A stretch of 64,000 nucleotides of DNA from Solilutibacter tolerans (GTDB lineage: Bacteria; Pseudomonadota; Gammaproteobacteria; Xanthomonadales; Xanthomonadaceae), in assembly GCF_900155935.1 (NCBI RefSeq), contig NZ_FTLW01000005.1:176716-240715 (forward strand). Reading direction: 5' to 3'. The position numbers were made by a program, and so were the translations under genes. Of this stretch, positions 27,501-35,750 are shown piece after piece (the stretch's first letter is position 1; each line of letters starts with the position of its first letter). The notes under the pieces are model-generated. The model was not told the origin of the DNA and did no database searches. It saw nothing but the letters and a program-made list of their open reading frames with translations.

Positions 27501-28022
27501 TCACTGCTTCATCCCTTCGTCATCCTGTTCACTATTCCGCTTGCTTTGGTTGGTGCAGTGCTCGCGCTGTTCCTGACCCGCTCGCCGGTATCGGTGGTGG
27601 TGTTCATCGGATTGATATTGCTGGTGGGCCTGGTGGTGAAGAACGCGATCATCCTGATCGACAAAGTCAATCAGCTGCGATTGGAAGGCATGCCCAAGCG
27701 CGAGGCTTTGATCGAAGGCGCACGTTCGCGCCTGCGCCCGATCATCATGACGACCGCCTGTACCTTGTTCGGCTTCCTGCCGCTGGCACTCGCCGTGGGT
27801 GAGGGTGCAGAAGTGCGCTCGCCGATGGCGATCACGGTGATCGGCGGTTTGTTGGTGTCCACCTTGCTGACCTTGATCGTCATCCCGGTCGTGTACGACT
27901 TGTTGGACCGCAAGCCGGATGAGGTCTACACCGAGCGTGGGCGTCGTGAGCGCGCGGACCGTGCGGCGCTTGAATCGGCCTTGGCCGACGATGCCGCCGA
28001 GCAGGGGATCGCCCACTCATGA
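24567..28022 (+). CDS. RND efflux permease, first subunit (proton relay intact)
   Basis: A 1151-residue HAE1-type permease, longer than the usual 1020-1050 residues because of an insert of about 80-100 residues after TM6 (about 535-620). The TM4 motif GLVVDDSIVVLES has the D449-D450 pair, and TM10 has GLVVKNAIILID with K1025, so the proton-relay triad known from AcrB is present. Porter-domain sequences such as LPPGTPLRETDAVV and EIEVSGSDIEQV are normal. It uses the adaptor 11 bases upstream and overlaps the second permease by four bases (ATGA). Substrate is unknown; drugs, bile salts or siderophores are possible. Confidence 0.93.
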   Translation: MTPARGFDLVEFSTRRRVTVLMMMVTLVLFGLIALSGLKVNLLPDLSYPTLTVRTEYTGAAPAEIETLVTKPVEEAVGVVKGLRKLKSVSRTGQSDVVLEFAWGTDMDKAGLEVRDKMEALQLPLEVKPPVLLRFNPSTAPIMRLVLATTANDGDNGALTRLRRYADDDLKRKLEPVEGVAAVKVAGGLEDEVQVDIDQQKLAALNLPIETVINRLQQENINMSGGRLEEGTQRYLVRTVNQFANVEEIGNLLLTTRAAGSSSDVNAQLMFGVMRSGDPALVAAMNQQNGGGGSSAAGGLPVRLKDVATVRQSFKEREAIIRLGGKEAVELALYKEGDANTVATADNIEAALAQIRKQMPPDVTLTAIDDQSQFIRHAISDVKLDAVIGGLLAILVIFLFLRDGWSTFVVSLSLPVSIITTFFFMGQLDLSLNVMSLGGLALATGLVVDDSIVVLESIAKARERGLGILDAAITGTREVSMAVVASTLTTIAVFLPLVFVEGIAGQLFRDQALTVAIAIGVSLIVSLTLIPMLSSLKGRAPLAFPEEAPRPEYQAKRGWQKPFVAAGQIIALIVSSIAYGFAWVVIRIWRGLNRVVGPVMRKASDIAMAPYGRAERGYLKLLPAALGRPAFVLIAASGAFAVSMLLLPLLGADLIPQLAQDRFEMTVKLPPGTPLRETDAVVRKLQAQHDKDEGLQALYGVSGSGTRLDASPTESGENIAKLDVVMTNGGNAKVEARLTEGLRKSMAGQSDAQVDFSRPELFALSTPLEIEVSGSDIEQVEAAGRKLATMLRANPHYTDVKSTVEQGYPEIQIRFDQERAAAIGLTTRQIADVVVNKVRGNVATRYSFRDRKIDVLVRAEPDQRATLDDIRNLVVNPGSSSPVRLSAVADVVAGIGPSEIHRADQTRVAVVSSNLNDIDLGGAVEEVEAMVADSPLGTDIGLHIGGQGEELASSVRSLLFAFGLAVFLVYLVMASQFESLLHPFVILFTIPLALVGAVLALFLTRSPVSVVVFIGLILLVGLVVKNAIILIDKVNQLRLEGMPKREALIEGARSRLRPIIMTTACTLFGFLPLALAVGEGAEVRSPMAITVIGGLLVSTLLTLIVIPVVYDLLDRKPDEVYTERGRRERADRAALESALADDAAEQGIAHS

Positions 28023-31000
28023 GCGTCGCCGAACTCAGCATCAAGCGCCCGGTTACTACCATCATGCTGTTCATTTCGATGGTGGTGGTGGGGTTGATCG
28101 CGGCCGTGCGTTTGCCGCTGGAAGCGATGCCGGATGTCTCCGCGCCTTTCATCTACGTGATGCTGCCGTACCCGGGCTCCACGCCGGAGGAAACCGAACG
28201 CAGCATCTTGCGTCCCGTCGAGGAAACGCTTTCGACGATGACCGGCGTCAAGAGCATGCAAGGCAATGCCACGTCGGAGAGTGCGGGCATATTCCTGCAG
28301 TTTTCGGATTGGAGCCGCGACATCGCCATTGCTACGGCCGATGCCCGCGAGCGCATTGACGCCATTCGCAGCGAGCTGCCAGATGACCTGCGACGTTACA
28401 TGGTGTTCAAGTGGTCGAGTTCCGACGAAGAGGCCGTCAGCTTGCGCCTGTCCAGCAAGACGCTGGACATGACGCGTGAATATGATCGTCTGGATCGCAC
28501 CTTCAAGCGCAGGCTAGAACGCATCCCGGGCGTGGCGAAGGTGGAAATTCAAGGCGCACCTCAGAACGAAGTCGAAGTGGCGGTGATGCCGGATCGGTTG
28601 AGCGCAAGCGGCATCGGCTTGGATGCCTTGGCCAACAAGCTGCGCACGCTGAATTTCTCGGTGTCAGCCGGTGAGATCGATGACGGTCTGCGCAAGCTGC
28701 GCGTGCAGCCACAAGGCGAATTGGTCACTCTTGATCAGCTGCGTGACACCGTGCTCGATTCGCGCGGTACGCGGTTGTCGGATGTCGCCAACGTCGAATT
28801 GAAACCGGTCGAAATGCGTTACGGCAGGCGGTTGGATGGCCGCCCCGCCGTCGGTATCGACATCTTCAAGGAGCGCGATGCCAATCTGGTGCAGATGTCG
28901 CGTGACGTGCAGGTTGAGCTGGAAAGCATCAGGCAGGACCCGGGCGCGCGCGGCATCGATATCCAGGTCACTGAGGATCAGGGCGAGGCAGTCATCGGCT
29001 CCTTGCTGAGCCTCGCGGAAGCCGGCCTCATTGGTTTGGTGTTGTCGGTCATCGTGCTGTATTTCTTCCTTCGAGATTGGCGCGCCACCTTGATGGTGAC
29101 GCTGGCCATTCCGATCTGTTTCATCATGACGCTCGGCTTCATGTACTTCGCCGGCGTAACCCTCAACGTATTGTCGATGATGGGGCTCTTGCTCGCGATT
29201 GGCATGTTGGTGGATAACGCCGTCGTGGTGGTGGAGTCGATCTATCAAGAGCGCGAGAAGATGCCGGACCAGCCGCGCCTGGCTTCGATTATCGGTACGC
29301 GCCACGTGGCGATTGCCTTGTCCGCGGGCACGCTCTGTCACTGCATCGTGTTCGTGCCAAATCTGTTTGGCGATCGCAACATGATCAGCATCTATATGTC
29401 GCAGATCGCGATCACCATCAGCGTGTCGCTGCTCGCGTCGTGGCTGGTGGCAGTAAGCCTGATCCCAATGCTGTCGGCGCGCCTCAAGACGCCGCCTGCC
29501 TTGCATAATCGCACTGGCTTCATCCATCGCCTGCAGGAGCTTTACGCCAAATTCTTGCGCTGGACCTTGGAGCATCGTGCCAAGTCGGTAATGGGCATCT
29601 TGCTGGTCATTGCGGTCAGCTTTGTCCCGGCGATGTTGACCAAGTCCAACATGTTCGGTGGGGATGATGCGGGCGAGATCGACATCTTCTATCAGTGGCA
29701 GGGTGCGTACACGCGTGACCAGATGTCGGACGAAATCGCCCGCGTCGAGAAGTATCTGGATGCCAATCGCGAGCGTTTCCACATCAAGCAGGTGGCATCG
29801 CGCTTCTCCGAAGGCGGCTGGGCTGGCACCAGTATTGAGCTGACCGAGAAAGATGCGGCCCTGGTCGAGAAGGTCACCGAAGACATCCGCAAGGACATGC
29901 CAAAGTCGGCCCGCGCCAAGATCGGCATCGGCCAGCAGGGTGGTCCCGGCGGTGGCATGGAGAACAACAAGATCGAGGTGCGGCTGGTTGGCGACTCCAC
30001 GCAAGTCTTGAACGACTTGGCTGCCGATGTGGTGCCGATCCTGTCGCGCTTGCCGCAGCTGCGCGATGTGCGCGTCGACACCGGAGACCGCAATACCGAG
30101 CTCGTTGTGCGGGTGGATCGTGAGCGCGCGGCATCCTTTGGTTTCAGCGCACAGGAAGTGTCGACCTGGGTGGCGATGGCGCTGCGTGGCTCGCCGCTGC
30201 GTGAATTCCGCCGTGGAGACACAGAGGTGCCGGTGACCGTGCGTTTCGCCGGTGCCGAAGACTATTCCACCGAAGATCTAGCCACGTTCACGGTCAAGTC
30301 GCGTGATGGACGAGATGTGCCGTTGATGGCGATGGTGGATGTCATGCCGCAGGCGGCTGCGAGTGTCATCCAGCGCACCAACCGGCAGACCACGCTGACT
30401 ATCACCGCCAACCTGGCACCCAAGGTCGTGATGCCGGATGCGCGAAAGGCGATGGAAGGCACCTTGTCCAAGGTGGGTTGGCCTGCTGGTTACAGCTACA
30501 CTTTTGATCGCGTCAGCTTCATGGACGAAAGCGAGGCGATGAAACAGATGCTGTTCAACCTGATCATCGCGCTGGTCATGATCTACGTGGTGATGGCGGC
30601 GGTGTTCGAGTCGATGCTGTTCCCCGTCGCGATCCTGAGCGGCGTGGTGTTCTCGATCTTCGGCGTGTACTGGTTGTTCTTCATCACCGGTACCGAATTC
30701 AACATCATGGCTTTCATCGGGATATTGGTGCTGATGGGGGTGGTGGTGAACAACGGCATCGTGATGGTGGAGCACATCAACAACCATCGACGCGCGGGAA
30801 TGACCCGTACCGATGCACTGGTGGAAGGCAGCCGCGAACGACTGCGCCCGATCCTGATGACGATGGGTACTGCGATCCTTGCCATGATCCCCATCGCGAT
30901 GGGCGGCACGCAGATGGCGGGCGATGGCCCGGCCTACTACCCGATGGCCCGGGCGATTGCCGGTGGTTTGGCGTTCTCGACCATCGTCAGCCTGCTGTTC

Positions 31001-31120
31001 CTGCCGACGATCTACGCCATCCTCGACGATTGGAGCGCCAACACCGCGCGCACATGGCGTCTTGCGCGAGGCAAGGACCCGGCGACATCGACCACTGACA
31101 AGGTTGCCGTTTCGCACTGA
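28019..31120 (+). CDS. RND efflux permease, second subunit (altered proton-relay motif)
   Basis: A 1033-residue permease with the standard twelve-helix, two-loop organisation. It is only distantly similar to the first permease. TM4 reads GMLVDNAVVVVES, so the second Asp of the AcrB pair is Asn (D399, N400). TM10 reads GVVVNNGIVMVEH, so the relay lysine is Asn (N911). Such variants occur in some RND clades. Coexpression of two permeases with one adaptor recalls MdtABC, whose pump is a mixed trimer. The gene starts inside the stop of the previous one. A hairpin spans its own stop codon. Confidence 0.92.
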   Translation: MSVAELSIKRPVTTIMLFISMVVVGLIAAVRLPLEAMPDVSAPFIYVMLPYPGSTPEETERSILRPVEETLSTMTGVKSMQGNATSESAGIFLQFSDWSRDIAIATADARERIDAIRSELPDDLRRYMVFKWSSSDEEAVSLRLSSKTLDMTREYDRLDRTFKRRLERIPGVAKVEIQGAPQNEVEVAVMPDRLSASGIGLDALANKLRTLNFSVSAGEIDDGLRKLRVQPQGELVTLDQLRDTVLDSRGTRLSDVANVELKPVEMRYGRRLDGRPAVGIDIFKERDANLVQMSRDVQVELESIRQDPGARGIDIQVTEDQGEAVIGSLLSLAEAGLIGLVLSVIVLYFFLRDWRATLMVTLAIPICFIMTLGFMYFAGVTLNVLSMMGLLLAIGMLVDNAVVVVESIYQEREKMPDQPRLASIIGTRHVAIALSAGTLCHCIVFVPNLFGDRNMISIYMSQIAITISVSLLASWLVAVSLIPMLSARLKTPPALHNRTGFIHRLQELYAKFLRWTLEHRAKSVMGILLVIAVSFVPAMLTKSNMFGGDDAGEIDIFYQWQGAYTRDQMSDEIARVEKYLDANRERFHIKQVASRFSEGGWAGTSIELTEKDAALVEKVTEDIRKDMPKSARAKIGIGQQGGPGGGMENNKIEVRLVGDSTQVLNDLAADVVPILSRLPQLRDVRVDTGDRNTELVVRVDRERAASFGFSAQEVSTWVAMALRGSPLREFRRGDTEVPVTVRFAGAEDYSTEDLATFTVKSRDGRDVPLMAMVDVMPQAAASVIQRTNRQTTLTITANLAPKVVMPDARKAMEGTLSKVGWPAGYSYTFDRVSFMDESEAMKQMLFNLIIALVMIYVVMAAVFESMLFPVAILSGVVFSIFGVYWLFFITGTEFNIMAFIGILVLMGVVVNNGIVMVEHINNHRRAGMTRTDALVEGSRERLRPILMTMGTAILAMIPIAMGGTQMAGDGPAYYPMARAIAGGLAFSTIVSLLFLPTIYAILDDWSANTARTWRLARGKDPATSTTDKVAVSH

Positions 31121-31129
31121 AGCGGCAAC
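31103..31129 (+). terminator. Hairpin at the end of the RND operon
   Basis: GTTGCCGTTT (31103-31112) pairs with AAGCGGCAAC (31120-31129) with one G-T pair over a seven-base loop, overlapping the permease stop. There is no U-tract, so it may stabilise the 3' end rather than terminate by itself. Confidence 0.35.
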
Positions 31130-31153
31130 CCATTGAGGTGAGGGGCAAGCCGA

Positions 31154-32365
31154 TTAGCCGATCAATTTGCCCAGCATGCGCGCCCCGCCGAGCCACACAC
31201 CGATGGCGGTGCCGAGGCTGGTCAGGAAGAAGTTGAGCATCACTCGCGCAACTCGGTTGCGCCACCAACCGGGCACGCTCTGCACGTCATCACGCAGCGA
31301 CATGAAATCCGCATAGGTCGGTTTACGCACCCAAGCTTCGATCAATGCACTCACAGTGCCTGAGGCCAGTGCAGGGTGCAGAGGCGTGACCGGTGAAGAC
31401 ACGAATGCACCCAGAATGGACAACGGATGCCCGCCGGCAATCGCGCATCCAATTGCGCCGAGGCCACCCGTGATCAACACCCAGTAGACGATGAGGTCGG
31501 TGCCAACATCAAGTCCGCCCTTCCAGAAACCGTAGGCAAAACCGCCCAACACAAAGGTGGCCAAGATGATGGTGAACCAGGGGATGCCGGATTTCGGCTG
31601 CAAAGTTTCTAGCCGCGCAATCGTTTCGGCAAGCGCATCGTTGTCATCGCGTAGGTGGCGTTCGATGCCGGCCATGTGCCCGGCACCGATCACGGCCAAT
31701 ACGCGTTTCGAAACGCCTGCCGTGTCGCGCAATTTCGCAGCCATATAGGCATCGCGCTCGGCGATCACCGTGTCGTACAGGGCAGGATTGTCGGCAGCGA
31801 ACTCGCTGAAGCTCGCCTCGAGCATGTCGCCTTCTTTCAATTTCTCGATCGCATCGTCCTCGACCTTTTCGTCGAAGAACAGCGAAGCAAGGATGCCACC
31901 GCCCAGCATCATTCTGCGCCAGAAGCCCAGCTTCTCGCTGGCGCGCTTGAAGGTGAGGCCGACATCGCGATCGATGAGATGCATCGGCAGCCCGCGAGCC
32001 TGCGCCTCGCTTGCGGCGGCTTTCAATTCGGCTCCGGGCTCGATGCCGAGCTGTTCGGCCAAGCGGCGTTGGTAGGCTGCCAGCCCCAGGTTGGCGGCGA
32101 ACATCGGCACCTTGCCTTCGCGGATCACCTTGACCAGATCGAGCTTCGCCAGTTGATCCGGGTCATTCATCGCGGCATGGCGCTGCGGATCAAGCTCGAC
32201 TGCCACCGCATCAAAGTCGCCGGTATCAATCGCCGACTTGACCGCATCCACACTCGCCTGCGAGACATGCGCGGTGCCGAGCAGCGTGTAATGCACCCCA
32301 TCGCGCTCGATTTCCGCATGCGGTTGGCTGCGCCAGTCAAAGGCTGGCGTGTTCGTTTCACTCAT
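31154..32365 (-). CDS. TraB/PrgY family membrane protein
   Basis: A 403-residue protein of the TraB/PrgY (GumN-related) family. The N-terminal domain has the family GTAHVS motif near residue 31, VAVELDPQRH near 56 and AVIGAGHMAGIERHL near 225. The C-terminal 150 residues hold four or five membrane helices (FTIILATFVLGGFAYGFW, YWVLITGGLGAIGCAIAGG). The family includes the pheromone-shutdown proteins of enterococci, and proteolytic activity has been proposed for the TraB/Tiki group. ATG 32365 is preferred to TTG 32374. It begins five bases after the aguB stop, so it is the second gene of that unit. Confidence 0.85.
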   Translation of the reverse strand: MSETNTPAFDWRSQPHAEIERDGVHYTLLGTAHVSQASVDAVKSAIDTGDFDAVAVELDPQRHAAMNDPDQLAKLDLVKVIREGKVPMFAANLGLAAYQRRLAEQLGIEPGAELKAAASEAQARGLPMHLIDRDVGLTFKRASEKLGFWRRMMLGGGILASLFFDEKVEDDAIEKLKEGDMLEASFSEFAADNPALYDTVIAERDAYMAAKLRDTAGVSKRVLAVIGAGHMAGIERHLRDDNDALAETIARLETLQPKSGIPWFTIILATFVLGGFAYGFWKGGLDVGTDLIVYWVLITGGLGAIGCAIAGGHPLSILGAFVSSPVTPLHPALASGTVSALIEAWVRKPTYADFMSLRDDVQSVPGWWRNRVARVMLNFFLTSLGTAIGVWLGGARMLGKLIG

Positions 32366-32370
32366 TGAAT

Positions 32371-33255
32371 TCAATCCCGATAACGCTTGGTGAGATCGCC
32401 GTATTCGTCGATGCGGCGGTCGCGCAGAAACGGCCAGATCCGGCGTACATGTTCGCTACGCGCCATGTCGACATCGGCTAAAAGAATGGTTGGGTCACTG
32501 CCTGCTTCGGCGATGAATTCGCCTTGCGGGCCAAGCACATGCGAGTTGCCCCAAAAATCGATGCCGGATGCGCCGATGGGCGAGGGCTCATGGCCGACGC
32601 GATTGCAGCTGAGCACAGGCAAGCCGTTGGCAACGGCGTGGCCGCGATGCGACAACACCCATGCATCACGTTGGCGATTTTTCTCGTCATGCGCATCATC
32701 AGGGTCCCAGCCGATCGCGGTGGGGTAGAGCAGCAGCTCGGCGCCGGCCAGCGCCATCAGGCGAGCACCTTCGGGATACCACTGGTCCCAACAGACCAGT
32801 ACGCCGAGACGGCCAATGGATGTGTCGATTGGGGTGAAGCCGAGGTCACCCGGCGTGAAGTAGAACTTCTCGTAAAAGCCCGGATCATCGGGAATGTGCA
32901 TCTTGCGGTACTTGCCCGCGGTGGAGCCATCGGCATCAAAGACCACCGCAGTATTGTGATACAGCCCGGTTGCGCGCTTCTCGAACAGCGAGCTGACCAG
33001 CACCACGCCATGCTGCTTGGCCAGTTGGCCAAGGCGCTCGGTCGAGGGGCCCGGAATCTTCTCGGCCAGGTCGAATTCGTCGACTGACTCGTGTTGGCAG
33101 AAATATTTTCCGTTGTGCAGCTCCTGCAGCAATACCAGCTTGGCGCCGGATTTCGCCGCATCCGCGACGCGGGCTTCGATCACCGACAGGTTGGCATCGG
33201 CATCGCCATGGTTGGTTTCCTGGATCAGGGCGACGGGCAGGGTCTTGCGGGTCAT
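32371..33255 (-). CDS. aguB: N-carbamoylputrescine amidase
   Basis: A 294-residue nitrilase-superfamily hydrolase that converts N-carbamoylputrescine to putrescine, CO2 and ammonia. The Glu-Lys-Cys triad lies in LLQELHNG, GKYRKMHIPDDP and LVCWDQWYPEGARL. Residues such as DPGFYEKFYFTPGD distinguish this group from other nitrilases. Its partner aguA lies less than 1 kb away, which supports the polyamine role. ATG 33255 begins the conserved sequence; the frame is open far upstream only because of base composition. It is divergent from a lipoprotein gene and followed by the TraB-family gene. Confidence 0.93.
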   Translation of the reverse strand: MTRKTLPVALIQETNHGDADANLSVIEARVADAAKSGAKLVLLQELHNGKYFCQHESVDEFDLAEKIPGPSTERLGQLAKQHGVVLVSSLFEKRATGLYHNTAVVFDADGSTAGKYRKMHIPDDPGFYEKFYFTPGDLGFTPIDTSIGRLGVLVCWDQWYPEGARLMALAGAELLLYPTAIGWDPDDAHDEKNRQRDAWVLSHRGHAVANGLPVLSCNRVGHEPSPIGASGIDFWGNSHVLGPQGEFIAEAGSDPTILLADVDMARSEHVRRIWPFLRDRRIDEYGDLTKRYRD

Positions 33256-33320
33256 GGTCAGCTTCGGTTCGCGTGGAGACGCTATGGTAGCGATAAGCCC
33301 TGTACACAAGGAAAAGCCCG

Positions 33321-33962
33321 ATGCGATTGATCGGCATGTCCCTTGCCGCTGTGTTGTTGTGCGCTTGCAGTCCCGCCAGCGATGCGCCAACCCCTGTCGC
33401 CGCTGCCAATGCGCCCGATGCCTCATCGTCTGATTCTGTCGACATCGAGCCAACCGTGGATGCGCCGCCGCCTGTGCACGAGCCCGGCACGCCGGCCACT
33501 GCTCGGAGCGAATACAGCAGTTTGGCCGTGGCGGATTGCAAACTGACTGAGCGGCTGGAGGAAACCGGTGACACCACTCACCGCTGTCCGGGCGTGGCCA
33601 ATTACGTTTTGGATATGCACGATTCGGATGCGCGCATGTCATTGGATGTCATCGCCGATGGCGCTCAGCCGCAATCACTCGAATTCTGGAGCGTGGCCAG
33701 CGGCGCTTTCAGCAATCTGGGTCCACGGGTCGAGTGGCGCTATCCCGCCGAGGCGAAACAGCCGAACGCATTGATTGTTCGTTACGACGCTTTCGAGCAA
33801 CCCGAACAACCAGAACGCCCCACCTCGTACTTGTTGGTAGTGAAGTTGGCCGCGTCTGACAGTTGCTTGGTGGCGAAGTTACCGCCCGGCCCCGGCCAGA
33901 ACGAATCGGCACGCGTGGCGGCTGACAAGGCGCAGACCAGCGCCTGCCTCACTCCGCGCTAA
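33321..33962 (+). CDS. Hypothetical lipoprotein
   Basis: A 213-residue protein I cannot assign to a family. Residues 1-16 (MRLIGMSLAAVLLCAC) form a lipoprotein signal with lipidated C16. A disordered stretch rich in A, P, D and S follows (17-60). Residues 62-205 look folded, with four cysteines that could pair (ADCKL, HRCPG, DSCLV, SACLT). The gene lies between aguB and aguA, pointing away from aguB and towards aguA, with seven bases between its stop and the aguA stop. A function in polyamine handling would be guesswork. Confidence 0.75.
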   Translation: MRLIGMSLAAVLLCACSPASDAPTPVAAANAPDASSSDSVDIEPTVDAPPPVHEPGTPATARSEYSSLAVADCKLTERLEETGDTTHRCPGVANYVLDMHDSDARMSLDVIADGAQPQSLEFWSVASGAFSNLGPRVEWRYPAEAKQPNALIVRYDAFEQPEQPERPTSYLLVVKLAASDSCLVAKLPPGPGQNESARVAADKAQTSACLTPR

Positions 33963-33969
33963 GTGCTTT

Positions 33970-34998
33970 TCAGACCAATCCGGCAGGAAGCTGCATCGTC
34001 AAGCAATGCAGGCTGCCGTTCTGCCAGATGATCGGCCGGCAATCGATCTGCACGATCTCGCGGTCGGGGAAGGCCTCCACCAACACAGCCGCAGCCTTCG
34101 CATCGGCCGGATCGCCATAAGACGGCATCAGCACCGCACCGTTAACGATGAGGAAATTGGCATAACTAGCCGCAAGGCGCCGCTCGCCATCCAGAATGGG
34201 TTGGGCCCACGGCAGCGGGAACAAGCGATACGGCCGGCCGTCGCGCGTGCGCAGGGCGGCGATCTCGTCTGCCATCGCTTTAAGCTCCGCGTAATGGCTG
34301 TCCGATTCGTCATCACAGGCCTGGAACACAATGGCGTCATCCGGCGCGAGGCGGGCGAGGGTATCGATATGAGCGTCGGTGTCGTCGCCCTCCAGATAAC
34401 CGTGGTCCAGCCACAGCACCCGGTCTTGCTTGAGCCAATCGGATAGTTTGCTGGTCAGTTCTTCGCGCGAGGCATCGGGATGACGCTCGTGCAGGCATTG
34501 CCAAGTGGTCAGCAAGGTGCCTGCGCCATCGGTTTCGATCGCACCGCCTTCCAGCGCGAAATCGATGGACTCGCGCTTGGCATCACCAAACAGCGACTGT
34601 GCCTGCAAGCGCTGGATCAACTGGTCGTCATCGCTCGCGCCGTACTTGCCGCCCCAGCCGGTGAAGCGGAAATCGAGCAGATTGAACATCGCGCCATCAC
34701 GCAACGTAATCGGTCCCGAATCGCGCAGCCAGGTGTCGTCGTAAGGTGCAGTGACGAAACGCACGCGATCCATCTCGATACGGTTGCTCTGCAGGCGCGC
34801 CTGCGCGTAGGCCTCTACATCGTCATCAGCCACCACAATGACCGCCGGCTGGAAGCGGGTGATGCCAGCAACGAGCTGGATATAGGCATTTTCGACTTCG
34901 CCCAGACGGGGCGCCCAGTCGGTATCTGCAGTGGGCCAGGCGATCAGGATGGCCGATTGGGGTTCCCACTCGGCGGGAAAACGATAAGGCTGGGTCAT
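33970..34998 (-). CDS. aguA: Agmatine deiminase
   Basis: A 342-residue pentein-fold enzyme that hydrolyses agmatine to N-carbamoylputrescine and ammonia. Diagnostic segments are FPAEWEPQSAILIAWP, TAPYDDTWLRDSGPIT and DFALEGGAIETDG. The catalytic Cys is C332 in GSLHCLTMQLP, and a catalytic His probably lies in LDHGYLEGDDTDAHID. With aguB it makes putrescine from arginine via agmatine. ATG 34998 begins homology; a longer start at 35028 is possible. A small exported protein gene lies upstream in the same direction. Confidence 0.94.
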   Translation of the reverse strand: MTQPYRFPAEWEPQSAILIAWPTADTDWAPRLGEVENAYIQLVAGITRFQPAVIVVADDDVEAYAQARLQSNRIEMDRVRFVTAPYDDTWLRDSGPITLRDGAMFNLLDFRFTGWGGKYGASDDDQLIQRLQAQSLFGDAKRESIDFALEGGAIETDGAGTLLTTWQCLHERHPDASREELTSKLSDWLKQDRVLWLDHGYLEGDDTDAHIDTLARLAPDDAIVFQACDDESDSHYAELKAMADEIAALRTRDGRPYRLFPLPWAQPILDGERRLAASYANFLIVNGAVLMPSYGDPADAKAAAVLVEAFPDREIVQIDCRPIIWQNGSLHCLTMQLPAGLV

Positions 34999-35061
34999 CG
35001 GTTCAACATACGTGCGTGCACCGCCCATCGGGCAGCGTCAGGGATTAATAGGGTTCAGGAG

Positions 35062-35397
35062 TTAGCGAATGGGGGGTGCAGGTGCGACTTCCATCGCCGT
35101 CGCCTGGGTCAACACCACATCGATCACCTTGCTGCGCTCGAAGTACACGATGTAGGCCGGGTACACCCAGCGATTGATCGTCGGCCATTGGCGCTTCTGT
35201 CCGCCACGCGGATCCATGCGAGATTGCGGTGCCCCAAAGGTCCGCTCCACCTGCTGCATACTCATGCCACGTGCAGGCTTGGGGATGCCAGCCTCCTGCT
35301 TCACCCGATCGACCAGCAAGGTGTCGGCGTGGGCGATGGGCGTAGCAGCGAAGATCAAGCCGCAAGCGGCGAGGGTAGCGAGCAAAGGACGACGCAT
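35062..35397 (-). CDS. Small exported protein with BamE/SmpA-like motif
   Basis: A 111-residue protein. The N-terminal 24 residues (MRRPLLATLAACGLIFAATP and IAHA) are a signal peptide. The mature part contains GMSMQQVERTFGAPQSR, the pattern G-M-S-xxx-V-xxx-F-G-x-P typical of BamE/SmpA-like folds, followed by strands ending YIVYFERSKVIDVVL. There is no lipobox at the cleavage site. It sits upstream of aguA with a 63-base gap. The fold is a moderate guess, the export is clear and the role is unknown. Confidence 0.7.
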   Translation of the reverse strand: MRRPLLATLAACGLIFAATPIAHADTLLVDRVKQEAGIPKPARGMSMQQVERTFGAPQSRMDPRGGQKRQWPTINRWVYPAYIVYFERSKVIDVVLTQATAMEVAPAPPIR

Positions 35398-35494
35398 GGC
35401 GGCTCCCGGCGGTGGATTCAGGAGGATTCTAAGCGTTCCCCGTTCAGCAGGGGTGATGTTGCCGTCTCACACCGAAACAGGGGCGCCAGACACG

Positions 35495-35519
35495 AAAAAG
35501 CCGCCCGGAAGCGGCTTTC
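35495..35519 (-). terminator. Intrinsic terminator after rpmJ
   Basis: On the minus strand AAAGCCGC (35512-35519 side) pairs with GCGGCTTT over a six-base loop and is followed by further T residues (plus-strand AAAAA at 35495-35499). It lies 60 bases after the L36 stop and separates it from the exported-protein gene. Confidence 0.7.
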
Positions 35520-35577
35520 TCATCACGTGAATGCGAAGCTCGATTAACGCTGACGAGCCTTGTGCGTGCTTGTGGTT

Positions 35578-35703
35578 TCAGCGCTGGCGCGCTTTGAAAC
35601 GCGGGTTGGACTTGCAGATCACGAAGACCTTGCCACGGCGGCGAACGACCTTGCAGTCGCGGTGACGGGCCTTCGCCGACTTCAGGGAGGACAGGACCTT
35701 CAT
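35578..35703 (-). CDS. rpmJ: 50S ribosomal protein L36, zinc-ligand-poor type
   Basis: A 41-residue basic protein starting [20 protein letters not shown] and containing [16 protein letters not shown]. It is L36 of the longer type B. The classic form binds zinc through three Cys and one His. Here only C18 and C31 remain and the first Cys of the CxxC pair is replaced, so this is the C-minus paralogue. In several bacteria such copies are used under zinc limitation, but in xanthomonads this may be the main form. It has a near-consensus promoter at 35751-35780 and a terminator, so it is a monocistronic gene. Confidence 0.93.
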   Translation of the reverse strand: MKVLSSLKSAKARHRDCKVVRRRGKVFVICKSNPRFKARQR

Positions 35704-35750
35704 GATGGAACCTCGGCAAATAAAACGGAATGGATAACGCTCAGCCCGTC

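Noticed and set aside
28664..30004. A 446-codon minus-strand frame inside the second RND permease.
   Set aside because: Opposite a membrane protein with full RND motifs; the shadow translation shows no family signal.
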